A stretch of 64,000 bases of DNA from Entoloma clypeatum. Its lineage: Eukaryota; Basidiomycota; Agaricomycetes; Agaricales; Entolomataceae. Positions 1 to 11,284 of this stretch are shown here, in pieces. The DNA lies in the NCBI GenBank assembly GCA_963565915.1, contig OY751485.1, positions 496,001-560,000 of the forward strand, given 5' to 3'. The stretch's first letter is position 1. The number at the start of each line of letters is the position of its first letter. Below the pieces are notes generated by a model, which saw only the letters and a program-made list of their open reading frames with translations, was not told where the DNA came from and searched no databases. Made by a program: the position numbers and the translations under genes.

Positions 1-2767
1 GCTTTCATCAAAGATAGCTTTCCCGCCCATGAAAATCGTGTTAGTCTCAGGATCCATGAAGCGGTATCCTTTGACCCCTGGTTTCGATCCGAGATAAATC
101 ATCAATCGGGATCTTGATTCCAGGGAGTTCCTACGTTTCTCCTTTGGGATATATACATATGCCTGACATCCAAATACTCTGACGCTGGACATGTCGGGGA
201 TCTCATTGGTCACCCTGAAGTAAGGGGTTTTCCATTCAAGATGCTGCATGGGGGTTCTGTTGTAGAGAAATGCTGCGTGTTCCAAACAGAATTCCCACCA
301 CATGGGCGGTAAGCATGCATCGAAGCGCAATGCCTGAGATTTTTCCCATAGTGTTCGATTGATCCTTTCTGCTCTACCATTCTGCTGGTGCTGATATGGG
401 AGCGTGACGTTGATCAGAATTCCATGATCGGCAAGTACATCCTTGTATTCGTCAAATTCTCCACCTCCATCAACCCGCCATTTTTTAGGGGTGGCGGCGA
501 ATTGATTCTGGATCATCACAAGGAATTGTTTCAGCGCCATGATGGCGCCTGACTTTTTCCTAAGCAAGACGACCCAGACATGGGAAGAAAATCATCCAAA
601 AAGGTAAGGAAATATTTGTACTTATGGTATGATGCCGTGGATATCTGCTTTAAATCCGAATGGATTAAATCAAAGGGTTTAACAGCCCTTGTCATCGAGT
701 TGGGATAAGATTGATTCGGCATTTTCCCTTTTAGGCACCCCGTGCAGCTTTCCTGTGATTTCTCACGTACTAACGTTCTGGGTACTCCTTTGGTACTGGT
801 GGGAATCTTATTGAGCGCCTGGTCATTTGGGTGGCCAAGGCATTTATGCCAGGTTTCAACAGTGATTTTGCTAGAGATCGCGTGGATTTGGTCATAGCGT
901 ATTTCAGTGTCTAACCAATAAATGGTTTGTCCGAGAATGTGAGGCGAGAACTGTATTTTGTTCTGTCCTTTGGAGATGTTAATTTCTCCACGCATTCCGT
1001 CTACTTTGTAACCGTGATTAAGGAAGATGCCTAGGGACAATAGGCATGTGTCCATGTCCGGAATGTAGAATACAGGTCGGAGAAGATGGGTTTTTATTTC
1101 CCCATTTAGGGTATGCCATACTGGAACGGCCCCAACTCCGAGAATTTCCAGTTTCTTTCCCTTTGCAGCTGTTTGGACAAATCGCTTAGCCTTGAGAGGC
1201 CTGTAGTACACGAAGTCTTTAAACTCATGGGTAAAGTGTAAGCGCCGGAATCTAAGATCCACTGAGCGCGTTCTTTCTCTTTGCAGTGTGTGCAGGACGC
1301 AAAATGTTTGGTATATTTTTTGTACAGATCATCGCTAAAGAGATCTATACTATCTGCATCGGTACTGGCTAATATATATTCAAACGTCTGTGCGTGATTA
1401 TTAGCATTTCCCATTTGGTCAAGTTTGAGAGAAGGATGTGACGAACCGTCAAGTTCAATCAGCCCATCTTCGAATTGTTCCGGCCCCATCCGCTCGCTTT
1501 GATGGTCTATGTCCATCATCCTGAGCTAGTCATCCAAGGGTGGAGTGACTCGACGCTGCTTGGATGGTCTTCCATCTTCTTCTGGGATAATTGTATCCAG
1601 AATTCGAAGGTTTGACCCTGAGGGATGAGCACCAATGTTTCGCGCGAGTTTGTGGATGTGATCGTTCTTTTTCCACACGGACGGTTTTCCAGAAGGAAGC
1701 CCGGTGTACTGTGACGGAGGGGGGTTCATGCGTTGCAGGAGCGACTGCATTTTTCCGGAATCGGGCTGTGCGGTACTTGTCATTTTCCCGCGGCCAGTGA
1801 TGGTGGTGAAGGACGGTGCCGGAAGAGGAGGGAAGTGGATGGCGGGAGCAACAAACTCAACCGTTTCTTCCACATGGTCGGACGTGTTGTCCGCAGTGTT
1901 GGCGCTTTTCTTTTGGTTGCGCCAGCGTCCTTTTCCCTTCTTCTTTTCAGAAGCGGTACTTGGGTCGGCCGAGTTAGGCTGCTCGTCAGCATCATTCTGC
2001 GAGGTACTCGGCTTTTGTTGCTTTTCCCATTTGGGGTCCTGCCCTTTGCGCTTTGTCCTGGAAATTTTCCGGGCCTGCTCATTGGACGCACGAGTAGACC
2101 CGACCGAATACTTGCGCCTGTATTCCGAGATGATGCTCTCGGCGACGGCTTTGTAGGTGAAATCGTCGGCGTCATAGACCTGGAAAAGTGCGGTGGAGAG
2201 TGACGACCAGGCGTCGGGAATCACATTGGCCAGGATCATTGCCTGCATCAGATCAGGGACGATAAAGTTCGAATCGGCGAGCCGGGCGAAAAGAGACCCC
2301 AGGCGTTCGATTTCAGGCACGGGGTCGCGTCCAGACAGCTTGAAGGTGGCGGCGGTCTTGAAGTCGCCGAAGATGACAGCTGGGGATACCTTGGAGTAGG
2401 CATCCTTTAGCGTTTTCCATGTGTTAAGTGCTGATGTGCTGTCTTTGATGTGTCGCCTGATCGCCTCAGAGACTTTCAGACGGATCGCTCCAAGGGCTGT
2501 GTCGTCGTCCCTAATCCAGGCTTTTTCTTCCTTGCGGAAGCCGGGCTGGTCAACAGTGGTAACCAGCACAGGGGGAGCAGCAGCAGTGGCACCAGGGGTG
2601 GAGACCGTGGTGGTGAAGTCGGCGATGACAGGGCGGGTGATGTCGCCAGAAACAAGGCGCCAGACTCCTTGATGGAGGAGGTAGGACTTCATCCTTTCGG
2701 CCCAGCTTTGGTAGTCGATGCCGTCGAAGGGGGTGATGATGTCAAGAGCAGAGCGAGAGGTAGACAT
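1..2767 (-). pseudogene. Copia-1 gag-pol, inactivated
   Basis: Translation should start at the ATG at 2767 (MSTSRSALD); the frame extends a little upstream but without an ATG. The order is Gag (UBN2-like, GIDYQSWAERMK), protease DSGA, integrase zinc motif (WHKCLGHP...CTGC) and integrase core up to the edge. Compared with the intact copy at 29621-34348 there are three lesions: an in-frame TAG at about 1526-1528 (TCG to TAG), a 4-bp deletion just after the protease DSGA motif (about 1247), and a 1-bp deletion in the integrase core (about 590). No functional product is expected. Confidence 0.9.
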
Positions 2768-3131
2768 TGTAGATGAATCTAAAAAAGGGTTTTCCAATCA
2801 GTGATGTGTTATGAATATGATTCAAGAAAACAATTAAATGATTCCTTATGACATATTCCCTTTAGGAATAGCGGTCATGGGAAAACCCTTTATATGTCAG
2901 AAACGTATAAGGTGCGATCAACGTTTCCACATGGAGTGTACTAGGTTAATCCCCTTAGGGACGTCTCATGACAGGTACTTGTCGTAATGACGTTTCCCAG
3001 GTTCATATGTGAAGAAGTAAGACTCAGAACCTAGATCTTTCGATCGGTTCTTCGCCAACCAGGGTAGAGTGGGCAGGTACTCGCTGTTGCCAGCGTTTCC
3101 CAAGTCCCTCTGCTATCCGGGGCCCATAACC

Positions 3132-3441
3132 TGTTGAAGTTCCACCTGGGCGCTAGCCACAGGTGTACTGAGCAACATAGCTACAGTGGAAGTGCTCTAC
3201 GATACCGCTATGGTCACTTACATGGTTTGGAGGGGGTAAGGCTAGTGAGAGCGGTTGAGGCTGGTGAGAGTGATGGAGCTGGTTAAGAGTCAAGAGACAA
3301 CTTATTGATATTGACAGTTTCCTGGTCTTATATACCGTACTACTGTTTGTACCAACCAAACAAGTATGTAATGAAGATATGTAAAGGTCACGTGATGTAA
3401 TCTAATCTAATCTAATCTACGTGATGGGAAAAGTTTCAACA
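3132..3441 (-). repeat. Copia-1 5' LTR (310 bp)
   Basis: Starts TGTTGAAA and ends TTCAACA in element orientation, same length as the other Copia-1 LTRs in the window. It contains the (TAGAT)n run and the TATATAAG box. Directly inside it, 3120-3131 carries the same primer-binding site as the intact copy. Confidence 0.92.
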
Positions 3442-4573
3442 CAATGATGATCAGATCAGGGGTTGGCTTCTTCTTCTGGATGGTGTAGTTTGGGGTTTCG
3501 TATGGTGACAACAGGGCCTCATTGAACGCAGGGTGAATCATTTTCCAAGTCTTTGGAAGATCAAGAAGGTACGCGCTAGTCCCTTTCTTTTCTAGGACCT
3601 TGAATGGTCCATGTCAGAGTGCGTTGAGTTTCTTCAAGGGATGGTTGGTCCTGATGTTAGTTCCTTCCAGCCACACCTTGTCTCCGATGCGGTAGTTCCG
3701 AGACGGACTCTGTTGTGTGTCAACTGTCTTCTTCATCTGATCCTGTGCCTGTTTCAGTGCTGCATTGGCTTCTTCTCGTGCCTGTTTGAGTTTTTTCAAG
3801 AAGTTGTTGGCAGCTGGATTGGTGTCTTCCAATACAAGTTCTCCCTTCCACGGACGTAAACCGTAATTGAGATAGAATGGTGTGTGCTTCGTTGCCTGAT
3901 GTTCTTTGTCATTGTACTGGAATTCAGCAATTGCGATCCATTCAGTCCAATCATCTTGCAAGTGGTTGATGAAGTTTTGTAAGAACACTTCTGTTTCCTG
4001 GTGTGATCGTTTGGCCTGTCCATCAGTCTGTGGATGCTATGCAGTGGACAGATTCCTTTTGATCTCTAACATGCGGCAAAGTATTGTTATGCGTAACAAA
4101 CCGTTCCAAGGTTCGGGCAGAGTATGCAGGAAGATGGAAAGGCGAAGAGCAATGTGATTGCTAAATCTAAGGAAAGTAGCTATGGTACATGAGGTTTATA
4201 TAGTACTGACTATGAGCGGTAGCGAATGAGTCAGTAACTGCGGAAGGCAGTGCGCATGAGTAAGGCGACTGCGGAAGGCTATACACTAATGAGTAAGCTG
4301 ACTGCGGAATGAGTCAGACAGCTGCAGAAAGCGAGTCAGCGCGGGAGCGAAGTATACTAAAGGAAATAAAGTATAATACGATATGTGTAAGCGGGGGCCG
4401 ATGAGTAAAAGTGAAAAAGTAAGCGTATACGTCCGTAGTCGTTAGTCCGTAACAAGTATCTCACAGCGAACCGTGGTCCCCTGTCACTGATGATCTTCTT
4501 GGGGATCCCATGCAGTTTCCATATCTGATCCTGATAGATCTAATCCTTCAGCTGATAATTCCACGGTTGTTGG
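3442..4573 (-). pseudogene. Gypsy-A pol remnant: integrase to chromodomain region
   Basis: Minus-strand remnant of Gypsy-A (reference copy 57069-63676). Reading leftwards it holds integrase core (SDRGP, then AYHPQTDGQ region), the integrase C-terminus and the linker before the chromodomain (HGPFKVLEKKG, MIHPVFN). The clearest open stretch is 3614-3988 (124 codons), with EFQYNDKEHQATKHTPFYLN. It is split by a solo LTR (4085-4454) and cut on the right by the Copia insertion at 3441/3442. It keeps GDKVWLEGTN, where the 57069-63676 copy has a stop in place of the Trp codon. No complete domain remains. Confidence 0.85.
4085..4454 (-). repeat. Solo LTR of the Gypsy-A family with TSD
   Basis: A 370-bp LTR, TG...CA, homologous to the 388-bp LTRs at 57069 and 63289. 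It is flanked by perfect 5-bp duplications AGTAT (4080-4084 and 4455-4459). The Gypsy-A integrase remnant continues on both sides, so this is a family LTR that inserted into an older copy of its own family and then lost its body by LTR-LTR recombination. Confidence 0.88.
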
Positions 4574-4578
4574 GATGA

Positions 4579-5083
4579 TGTTACATTCCAATCAATTCCG
4601 ACAATTTCTGATCAATTCCGATGATTTCTGATCAATTCCGACACCTCCGACACATCCGACATTTTGACTAATACTTATTATGCATACTTACTGTTATGAA
4701 TCTCGTTACTACGTACATTACTTGCATCTGACCATTTTACTTATGTTAAACATCTCCGACAGCCACTTGTTATCCGACTCTGATGAAGCCACATGTCCTC
4801 TGACATAGTATTTAAACTTATGTAGAATCGTGTATTAGCTTCAGTTTGAATATCAACTTAGATTTGACATCTTACCTCCCGTCCTCTTTCCGACTCGTAA
4901 CTTGAGTCCGACCTCTGACCCTCTGATCCTCTGATCCTCCGAAATAAGGACACCAATGTATTAGCGAGGGCGCAACACACAAGTTGAAGCCAAGTCCTTG
5001 CCCCTACGTTGCACGCCCTCCGACCCTCCGACCCTCCGACACATCCGACGTAGCTCCGACTAGTTGTCAATCAGTTCTTAACA
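4579..5083 (+). repeat. 5' LTR of a third self-priming Gypsy-like family (family E)
   Basis: Starts TGTTACATTCC and ends CTTAACA, 505 bp, rich in TCCGAC-type words. A TATTTAAA box lies at 4809-4816. A minus-strand partial copy is at 13867-14122, and a related solo LTR at 15493-16371. Downstream lie a PBS (5086-5097) and a short gag-like ORF. No second LTR or TSD partner is visible, so the element is truncated. The LTR call rests on TG/CA ends, TATA, PBS geometry and homologous copies. Confidence 0.7.
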
Positions 5084-5085
5084 GT

Positions 5086-5097
5086 ATATTCAAACTG
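5086..5097 (+). promoter_or_regulatory. Primer-binding site, self-complementary type
   Basis: ATATTCAAACTG begins 2 nt after the LTR end and is the exact reverse complement of CAGTTTGAATAT at 4842-4853, which lies 33 nt downstream of the TATA box, where the transcript should start. This is the Tf1/sushi arrangement, in which the RNA 5' end primes its own reverse transcription. Confidence 0.65.
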
Positions 5098-5129
5098 CCA
5101 CTCACTTATCCATATTTCAAATTCCAGTT

Positions 5130-5273
5130 ATGGCAGCCCACACCACGCAGAACTCCCGTGCAGCAGCAGCCGCGGCAGAAGCTTCAAACCTGCAGGACAC
5201 CAGGGCATCATTTCTACATACGTTCCAAGATCTTTCTGCAGAACCCAACCTGACCCAGCAATTATGCTTATGA
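5130..5273 (+). pseudogene. gag-like N-terminus of the family E element
   Basis: An ATG 32 nt after the PBS opens 47 codons (MAAHTTQNSRAAAAAAEAS...) before a stop at 5271-5273. Its position fits a gag start, but the homology is too short to recognise. It then runs into G-rich repeat DNA, so the element body is lost. It could also be a chance ORF. Confidence 0.4.
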
Positions 5274-5382
5274 CGAGGACACGCGCGCACAGTCTGATGC
5301 TGCGCACGTGCATTGTACTCCCTCAATTGGTCCTCCGTGGGCTCAGCCCGGCCCCATGTGCTCTGGGGCATGACTCGATGCC

Positions 5383-5960
5383 ATTGGGTGTGAAAGGGGG
5401 CCATTGGGCACGTGCCGTGGCAGGTGCACGGTGCCGTACGGCGCGAAGGGAGGCCGTTGCGCACGAAGGAAGGGTGCTGGGTGTGAGTTGACAGCGTTGA
5501 GGATGCGAGGCAGCCGTTGGGCATTAGAGGGGCCATGGGGCACTAGTCAGGGTAGTTGGGCAAGAGGGGCGGCCGTTGGGGACACGAGGCGGCTGTTGGG
5601 CATGAAAGGCGGCCATTGTGCATGGGTTGATGGCATTGAGGGCAAAGGGATGGCGTGGCATGGGTCAATGGCGGTGGGTGCAAGTCGGGACCGTTGGGCA
5701 TGAAAGGCGGCCATTGGGCGTGGGTTGACGCGTTGAGGGCAAAGGGATGCCGTTGGGCATGAGTCGGGACCGTTGGGCACAAAGGGACACCGTTGGGCAC
5801 AAAGGGATGCCATTGGGCGCAAAGGGATGCCGTTGGGTGCAAAGGGATGCTATTGGGCATGAAAGGTGGCCGTTGGGCGGAGGAGAGGGCTGTTGGGCAT
5901 GAGTGGTGGCCGTTATGCGTGAGTAGTGGCCCTTGGGCGGATGTGGTGGCTGGGTGGAGT
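5383..5960. repeat. G-rich minisatellite, about 20-bp unit
   Basis: Imperfect tandem repeat. The clearest units are GGGATGCCGTTGGGCACAAA and variants, at 5740-5860. The units are looser towards both ends, with a few longer spacings. Open frames on both strands here (PNG/CAQ-type repeats on the minus strand) are by-products of the repeat and are not called as genes. Confidence 0.85.
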
Positions 5961-6445
5961 GGTGGTGGGGGATGAGGAAAGGGTGGGAAGGTTTTGCTGG
6001 CGGTTATGGTTTGACTTTCGGTGATTGCCAAGCATGCTTGGCATCAATGCCGAGCCATGCACATTGTTGAAAATCGTGCCCTTGATGCCCAAACCATGGC
6101 ACCAAAACCCACAAAAATAATTCTTACCTTATATAGACATACCTAGAAACTCATAGAAAGTATATATAGAGTTATATATATGAGCTATGAATGGTAGAAA
6201 GTTGGTGCTCCAAATTTATGCATCAAAACACAATGTAAATCATAATGAACAGTGTGGCATGGTGTTTTCAGGCACAGATGCTGAAAAGGCCAGAATATAT
6301 TTATAGATTTTATTTATAATCTGTCTACTTGTGATTGAGGCAGGAGGGAGCACGCACACACACCTTTTGTGTTTTTTTTTTAGGTGTGCCTATTTGGGAA
6401 GTGGGAAAGTTGTGATGTAGAATGAATGTGATGCACCAGATATAA
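5961..6445. other. Gene-free stretch with an 18-bp palindrome
   Basis: No ORF of note. 6026-6043 is a perfect 18-bp palindrome (TGCCAAGCATGCTTGGCA). The rest is AT-rich, with a short poly(T) at about 6372-6381. Confidence 0.6.
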
Positions 6446-6530
6446 TGGACTGGTGGCTCAGTTGGTTAGATAGAGGACTGAAATAATGTTCTGTACTATT
6501 GAGGTTGTGAGTTCAATTCTTGCAAATGGC
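6446..6530 (+). repeat. tRNA-derived SINE head or tRNA pseudogene
   Basis: Contains an A-box-like TGGCTCAGTTGGTTAGA and, about 45 nt later, a B-box-like GAGTTCAATTC that folds into a T-arm with wobble pairs. The spacing matches the internal RNA polymerase III promoter of tRNAs. The acceptor and anticodon arms are poorly paired, and no CCA or clear anticodon is seen, so a SINE head or decayed tRNA is more likely than a working tRNA gene. Confidence 0.5.
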
Positions 6531-6564
6531 ACAAATTTTGCACTTTGCCATTTCGTGATCTTGA

Positions 6565-6780
6565 TTTCCGTTCCTCGGATTGTTCCGTGGAAAATACCGG
6601 TTTAAACCGATCCGAACTGGTCTTTGGCCAGTCTTTCAAATTCTAAAGTTTTGAGTGAACCGAAGGCCGGCTGTGATCCGAATCTTAAAAACCAAGATCG
6701 GCGATCCGGTCTCTCACCAGTTCGGTCCCGTCTGCTCTCGGTCTGAAATCAACAAAGGTAAACTGGACCCTGAAACACTA
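6565..6780 (+). repeat. About 215-bp direct repeat, copy 1
   Basis: Nearly the same sequence recurs at 9062-9275 in the same orientation, flanking the Copia-2 remnant. The unit starts CCGTTCCTC(G/A)GATTGTTC and ends TGAAACACTA. It has no TG...CA ends and no visible TSD. Its nature is unknown. Confidence 0.7.
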
Positions 6781-9061
6781 GGTGCAATGGTCTGGGACCA
6801 GCTGATGCTTCTGGGTCAAACCAGAATTCCAGCAAACCTCATCAACAGAACGAAGGAAAAGAAAAGACAAAGGAGACACCATCGAACAACTCCGGTGATC
6901 AAAATAAGAAGCAGCCGTTTGTACCCAAAAAAAAAGGGTCGCAGAGTTGGAAAAAGGCCCAGCGCACCCAAGAGGCCGCTGCAGGCGACACTGCTGGCTG
7001 CTCTCATGTTGCCTCGTCGGCAATGACTATGAATCTGCCAACACCTCCCTTCACCACTGTCACAGGCTTGGGACATGTCATTCCCCACCAACAATCTTCT
7101 ACTCCAATGACTGACCCTTGTCGTTGTCCTCCTCTCGAATCGTGGTTGACATCTAGTCCCGCTGAACATATCATGACTGCAGGTGCGAGAGAGCTTCTCA
7201 ATCGCATGACAAACACATCCACGCAGCATTTCACAGGTGCTCCAGTTAATGAACCGTCAATGTACCCTGAGATGCAGGCCACACGTGATGTTGTCACATC
7301 TCTTGGCATTGTGGGAACGTCCCAGACCCTCCAAAATGTCAATAATGTCATATACCCCGAAGACATTCTGGGGATATATTCGACCCCTGACAATGAGGTA
7401 ATGGATGAAGCTTCCCTGTTCCTGATGGAACACCAAGATTATGATGCCGATACAGTAATGGACTTCGATGAGGAATATGAGTATGATGAAGATGAACCTG
7501 GACCGTCCAAGCGGACACGTTTCAGTTGGGCTGATGAAGTTGATGATGAGCTTTTCAGAGGATCGTCATGTGACGGCCCGAGGTACGTTCTTTCACAAGT
7601 TTCACATGAGCACACAATGACAGAAGAACACATCCAGATTTGTGATGAGTCACTAGAACCGGGTTGTAGTTATTTAAAATCACCTGTCGTTGCTGCCTCC
7701 TTCATGGAGGAAATCTATGATCATTTTGCCTCATGTTCAAAATGTAAGAACAAATCCAAAGATACTAATGACGCCGAGTGGATCATGGATTCTGGCGCTA
7801 GTATGCACTTCACCGCAGAGATGAGTGACTTTGCAACATACAAAGAAGATAAATCAATCCGTACTGCCCAAACTGCGGGCAAAGCAAAGATCTCTATAAA
7901 AGGAAGAGGGACTGTGTTTATTACTCACACAATACCATCACATCAAGGAAAGCCAAGAAGTCTAACAACTCGGCTTTATCCGGTTCTACACATCCCAGAG
8001 CTTTCCACTTGCCTCATGTCGATGGGCGAAATTCTTCAAGAATCTGGATTAAATGTCGCTGGCTCAGCTGACAATCTTAGTTTCTTCAAAGATGGAAAGT
8101 GTGTACTAAGATGTGAACCTCATTTTCCCGGTTCAACAATATACTGGGTAAATACATGCATTGAACAAATAAGGCAGCTAAATGCTAGAAATATCGATGT
8201 CTATAAAGCCGATTACAGCATTTGGCATCAGCGGTTTGCAAACCCTGGTAAAGATGTCCTGAAAAAGGCACCTGACACATGTGATGGATTCCCAAGGGAT
8301 GTCCAATTTCCCCTTGAGGATAAGCCATGCCATCCCTGTGCAGAAGCGGAGTTGAGGTTGAAAAGCTTCCCTCCTTCATCTTCATGTGCTTCCAGACCCT
8401 TTGAGTTGCTCCATTCGGACCTCAAAGAGTTTCCAATCGCCTCCTATTACAAATTTAAATACTATGTCAGCTTCTTGGATGACTATTCTGGGCATGCTTG
8501 GATGGTATTGTTGAAACTCAAATCCGATACCTCTGACAAAATGGTCGAGCCGAAAGGATTAGCCGCACCATTGTAGAGAAAGCACAGGCGATGTGATTGG
8601 CCACCTGCTTACCACAATCATGGTGGGAGTTTTGCGTTTTACATGCTGTGCATGTCTATAATCACATGCCAATTAAACGACTTTATTGGAAAACACCTTT
8701 TGAATCACTAAAAGGGGAAAAACTGGATGTATCAAATCTCTGTGTTTTAGGCTGTGCTGCCTATGTTTATATTCCTGAAGAACACCATGTGAATAAATTA
8801 AATCCATGTGCGGAGCTTATGACCTTCATGGGTTTTAAACCAGAAATGAAAGCATATCAGTTTATGACTGATAAAAACAGTATCTTTATTGGTACTACTG
8901 CGGTATTAAATGAAACACACTTTCTGAGGTGTCCGGACACCAAAGTGCCACAACACACACCCATGGGAAATGAGCCTTCCCATGATGAGTCTCAAAATGA
9001 TGGAAACCCTGATGATGATGTTGATCACCACTTCGGAGATGGAGATGTTCATTATCATTCC
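6781..9061 (+). pseudogene. Copia-2 gag-pol remnant (different family from Copia-1)
   Basis: One frame runs from about 6781 through the Gag tail (TPPFTTVTG) to protease (EWIMDSGASMHFT, near 7790), the integrase zinc region (WHQRFANPG...CHPC, the second His apparently lost) and core start (HSDLKE...FLDDYSGHAWMV). The frame breaks near 8540, where the region up to NGRAERIS is deleted, taking the second catalytic Asp. A TGA follows near 8593, then 8597-9061 encodes SWWEFCVLHAVHVYNHMP and the linker before RT. RT and RNase H are absent. No LTRs are seen; the ends are the 215-bp repeats. Confidence 0.8.
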
Positions 9062-9275
9062 CGTTCCTCAGATTGTTCTGTGGAAAATACCGGTTTAAAC
9101 CAATCTGAACGGGTCTTTGGCCAGTCTTTCAAATTCTAAAGTTTTGAGTGAACCAAAGACCGGCCGTGATCCGAAACCTTAAAAACTCAGACCGGTGGTC
9201 CGGTCTCTCACTGGTTCGGTCCCGTCCAGTCTCGGTCTGAAATCAATGAAGGTAAACTGGACCTTGAAACACTAC
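9062..9275 (+). repeat. About 215-bp direct repeat, copy 2
   Basis: Second copy of the unit at 6565-6780. The Copia-2 frame reads into it and stops at about 9139. Its right end abuts a minus-strand Gypsy-A fragment. Confidence 0.7.
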
Positions 9276-11284
9276 TTCTGGGCCATATCTTTCCACTGGA
9301 CAAGGTACTGGATCTTTCCTGCATGTGGCAGAGTATCTCCATGAACTTCGCGGCGAACTGTGGTCCCCTATCGCTGATGATCTTCTTGGGGATCCCATGA
9401 AGCTTCCATATCCGATCCCGATAGATCTTGGCTAATCCTTCAGCCAATGATTCCATGGTTGTCAGAATGAGATGGAGCATCTTTGAATGTCTATCTGTGA
9501 TGACCAGAATTGCATTTTTTCCATCAGATTCTGGTATCGGTCCCACAACATCGATCCCTATGTCTTCCCATGGGTGACTTGGTGCTGCATGGGGATGTAG
9601 CAGAGCATGTTGTTTCTGTTGGTTGATCTTGTTGCGTTGACAAGTGTCGCAACCTTTCACATACTTCTTCACATCATGCAGGATGGTAGGCCACCAGTAG
9701 GTACGAGTGAGGAGTTCATGTGTCCGATATTGTCCTGGATGTCCAGCCACTGGTGCATCGTGTGATTCAAATATCAGTTCTTGACACAGTTGTGGGTCTG
9801 GTGGAACATAGACTCGTTCGCCTGCATATGTGATGCCATTTTCCTGTTGATACCAATGAGGATTCTTCTTTAGACCCTGGGCTACTTCTGTCTCCATGTG
9901 GTTTGAACCCTTGATGCGTGTGATCCACGGATTTTCGATGGTTGTGACATTTCTAATTTTGATGGAATCAGATGTTTCACCCCCTTCAAAGAATTTTTCC
10001 TCCGTGAACATCTGCATTTGTACCACATCTTGTGATTCCAACCGTTTCAAGAATAGCCCCTCCTTGAGCATTTGGTCACTGTCTTGTGGTTTGAGTTCCG
10101 CTTCATACCAGGGTAAGCGCGACAGGATGTCCGCTTTCGCATTGGTCTTGCCGGGCACATGCCGTAATTCGAAGTCATAGTCTTGTAACTTCATCTTCTA
10201 GCGTCGCTGTCGTTGATTTAGGTCCTGAGGACGATGGAAATATTCCAGGTTCTTGTGATCGGTCAAGATTTCAAAACGTTCCCTGGCTTCGAGCAGATAG
10301 TGTCTCCAATCTTTTAATGCTTCCATGACCGCCAGGAGTTCCCTGTCGTATATCTCGTAATTCTGTTCGGCCGCGGACATGGTCCATGACAAGAACACGA
10401 TGGGATGCCATTTGTCGTCTTGCTTCTGAGAGAGTACCGCTCCAATGGCATAGCCCGATGCATCGGTTTTAACCCTGAACTGTCCCTCTGGTTTTGGTAA
10501 TGCCAAGACCAGTGCTGATGTAATTGCCCATATGAGACCTTCAAAGGCTTAAATGTCGTACTGCCTGTGAGCATGGTGAGAGGTTTCACAATGTTTGAGT
10601 ACCCTTCAATAAAATGCCGATAGAAGTTAGAAAATCCAAGGAACCTCTGAACTTCCTTTTTTGATGTGGGTGCTCGCCAGTTTCGGATCGTATCCACCTT
10701 CTCAGTTTCCATTTTGACACGTCCCTCACCAACAACATATCCCAATATAGGACATTTTGTTACCTCCCATAAACACTTCTTCTCCTTTAGGAACAAATCA
10801 TTGTCAGATAGGATCTGTAGAATTTCTTTGGTGTTTCGCATGAGTTCTTCCTTGGTTTTACCGATAACCACAATGTCATCCATGTAGATCATGTGCTTCC
10901 ATGGTTTCCTGAGTGCTCCCAAATCTAGCTTGACTTTGGCAAGTTGGCTTGCTTTCTGTTGTCGATTTGGTGATCCATCCATATTTAGAATTGCTATGGG
11001 TGGTATTCCTCATGTGGGGAGGTTCTGTTCACGTACTATTCTGACATGGATGCATGTGCACTCACATCCACTATCAACCTCAGGTCAGATGACCTTTGGT
11101 CCTCGTCGTGTTTTGAGCTGAGCTAACAGCCTGATCTCTTGTCTTTTCGGAGGTTTGTCTCCCTTTACAATCTTAGTTGACGCAGCAGCTCGCTTGGCAG
11201 GGATGACATAGGTTCTATTGTCTGCAGTCATACAAGACACGCAAGTCCGTTTAATAGATAAGGGTCGCGACTTAGCATCGTTTA
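9276..11284 (-). pseudogene. Gypsy-A pol with two internal deletions, no LTRs
   Basis: Minus-strand Gypsy-A fragment. Reading leftwards it has protease (DSGCE-type, about 11080-10960), a jump straight to the RT YMDD region (10885), the RT thumb (FLGFSNFYRHF), RNase H (TDASGYAIGAVLS; 10506-10198), the integrase zinc finger (HDAPVAGHPGQYRTHELL...CDTCQ) and core (VVGPIPESDG, ISDRGPQF), then a second jump from the core (ILCHMQ) into chromodomain sequence (GKIQYLVQW) at about 9290-9330. The first deletion removes most of RT, the second the third catalytic residue of integrase. Frame breaks also occur near 10200 and 10520. Confidence 0.85.

Larger units (their letters stand above)
1..3441 (-). mobile_element. 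Copia-1 retrotransposon, 5' part, cut by window edge
   Basis: Ty1/Copia element on the minus strand, running from its 5' LTR (3132-3441) through leader, gag, protease and integrase to the window edge. It is closely related to the intact copy at 28949-34732: position 1 corresponds to about 32392 of that copy. It is inserted in a Gypsy-A remnant; the bases just outside the LTR, CAATG (3442-3446), are the expected 5-bp target duplication, but the partner lies outside the window. The reading frame is broken, so this is a dead copy. Confidence 0.9.

Noticed and set aside
1704..2672. Plus-strand ORFs opposite Copia-1 gag
   Set aside because: Shadow frames of the GC-rich gag on the other strand; the same shadows appear opposite the intact copy.
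5404..6031. Coding genes in the minisatellite region
   Set aside because: Open frames on both strands arise from the repeat unit and lack starts, domains or introns.
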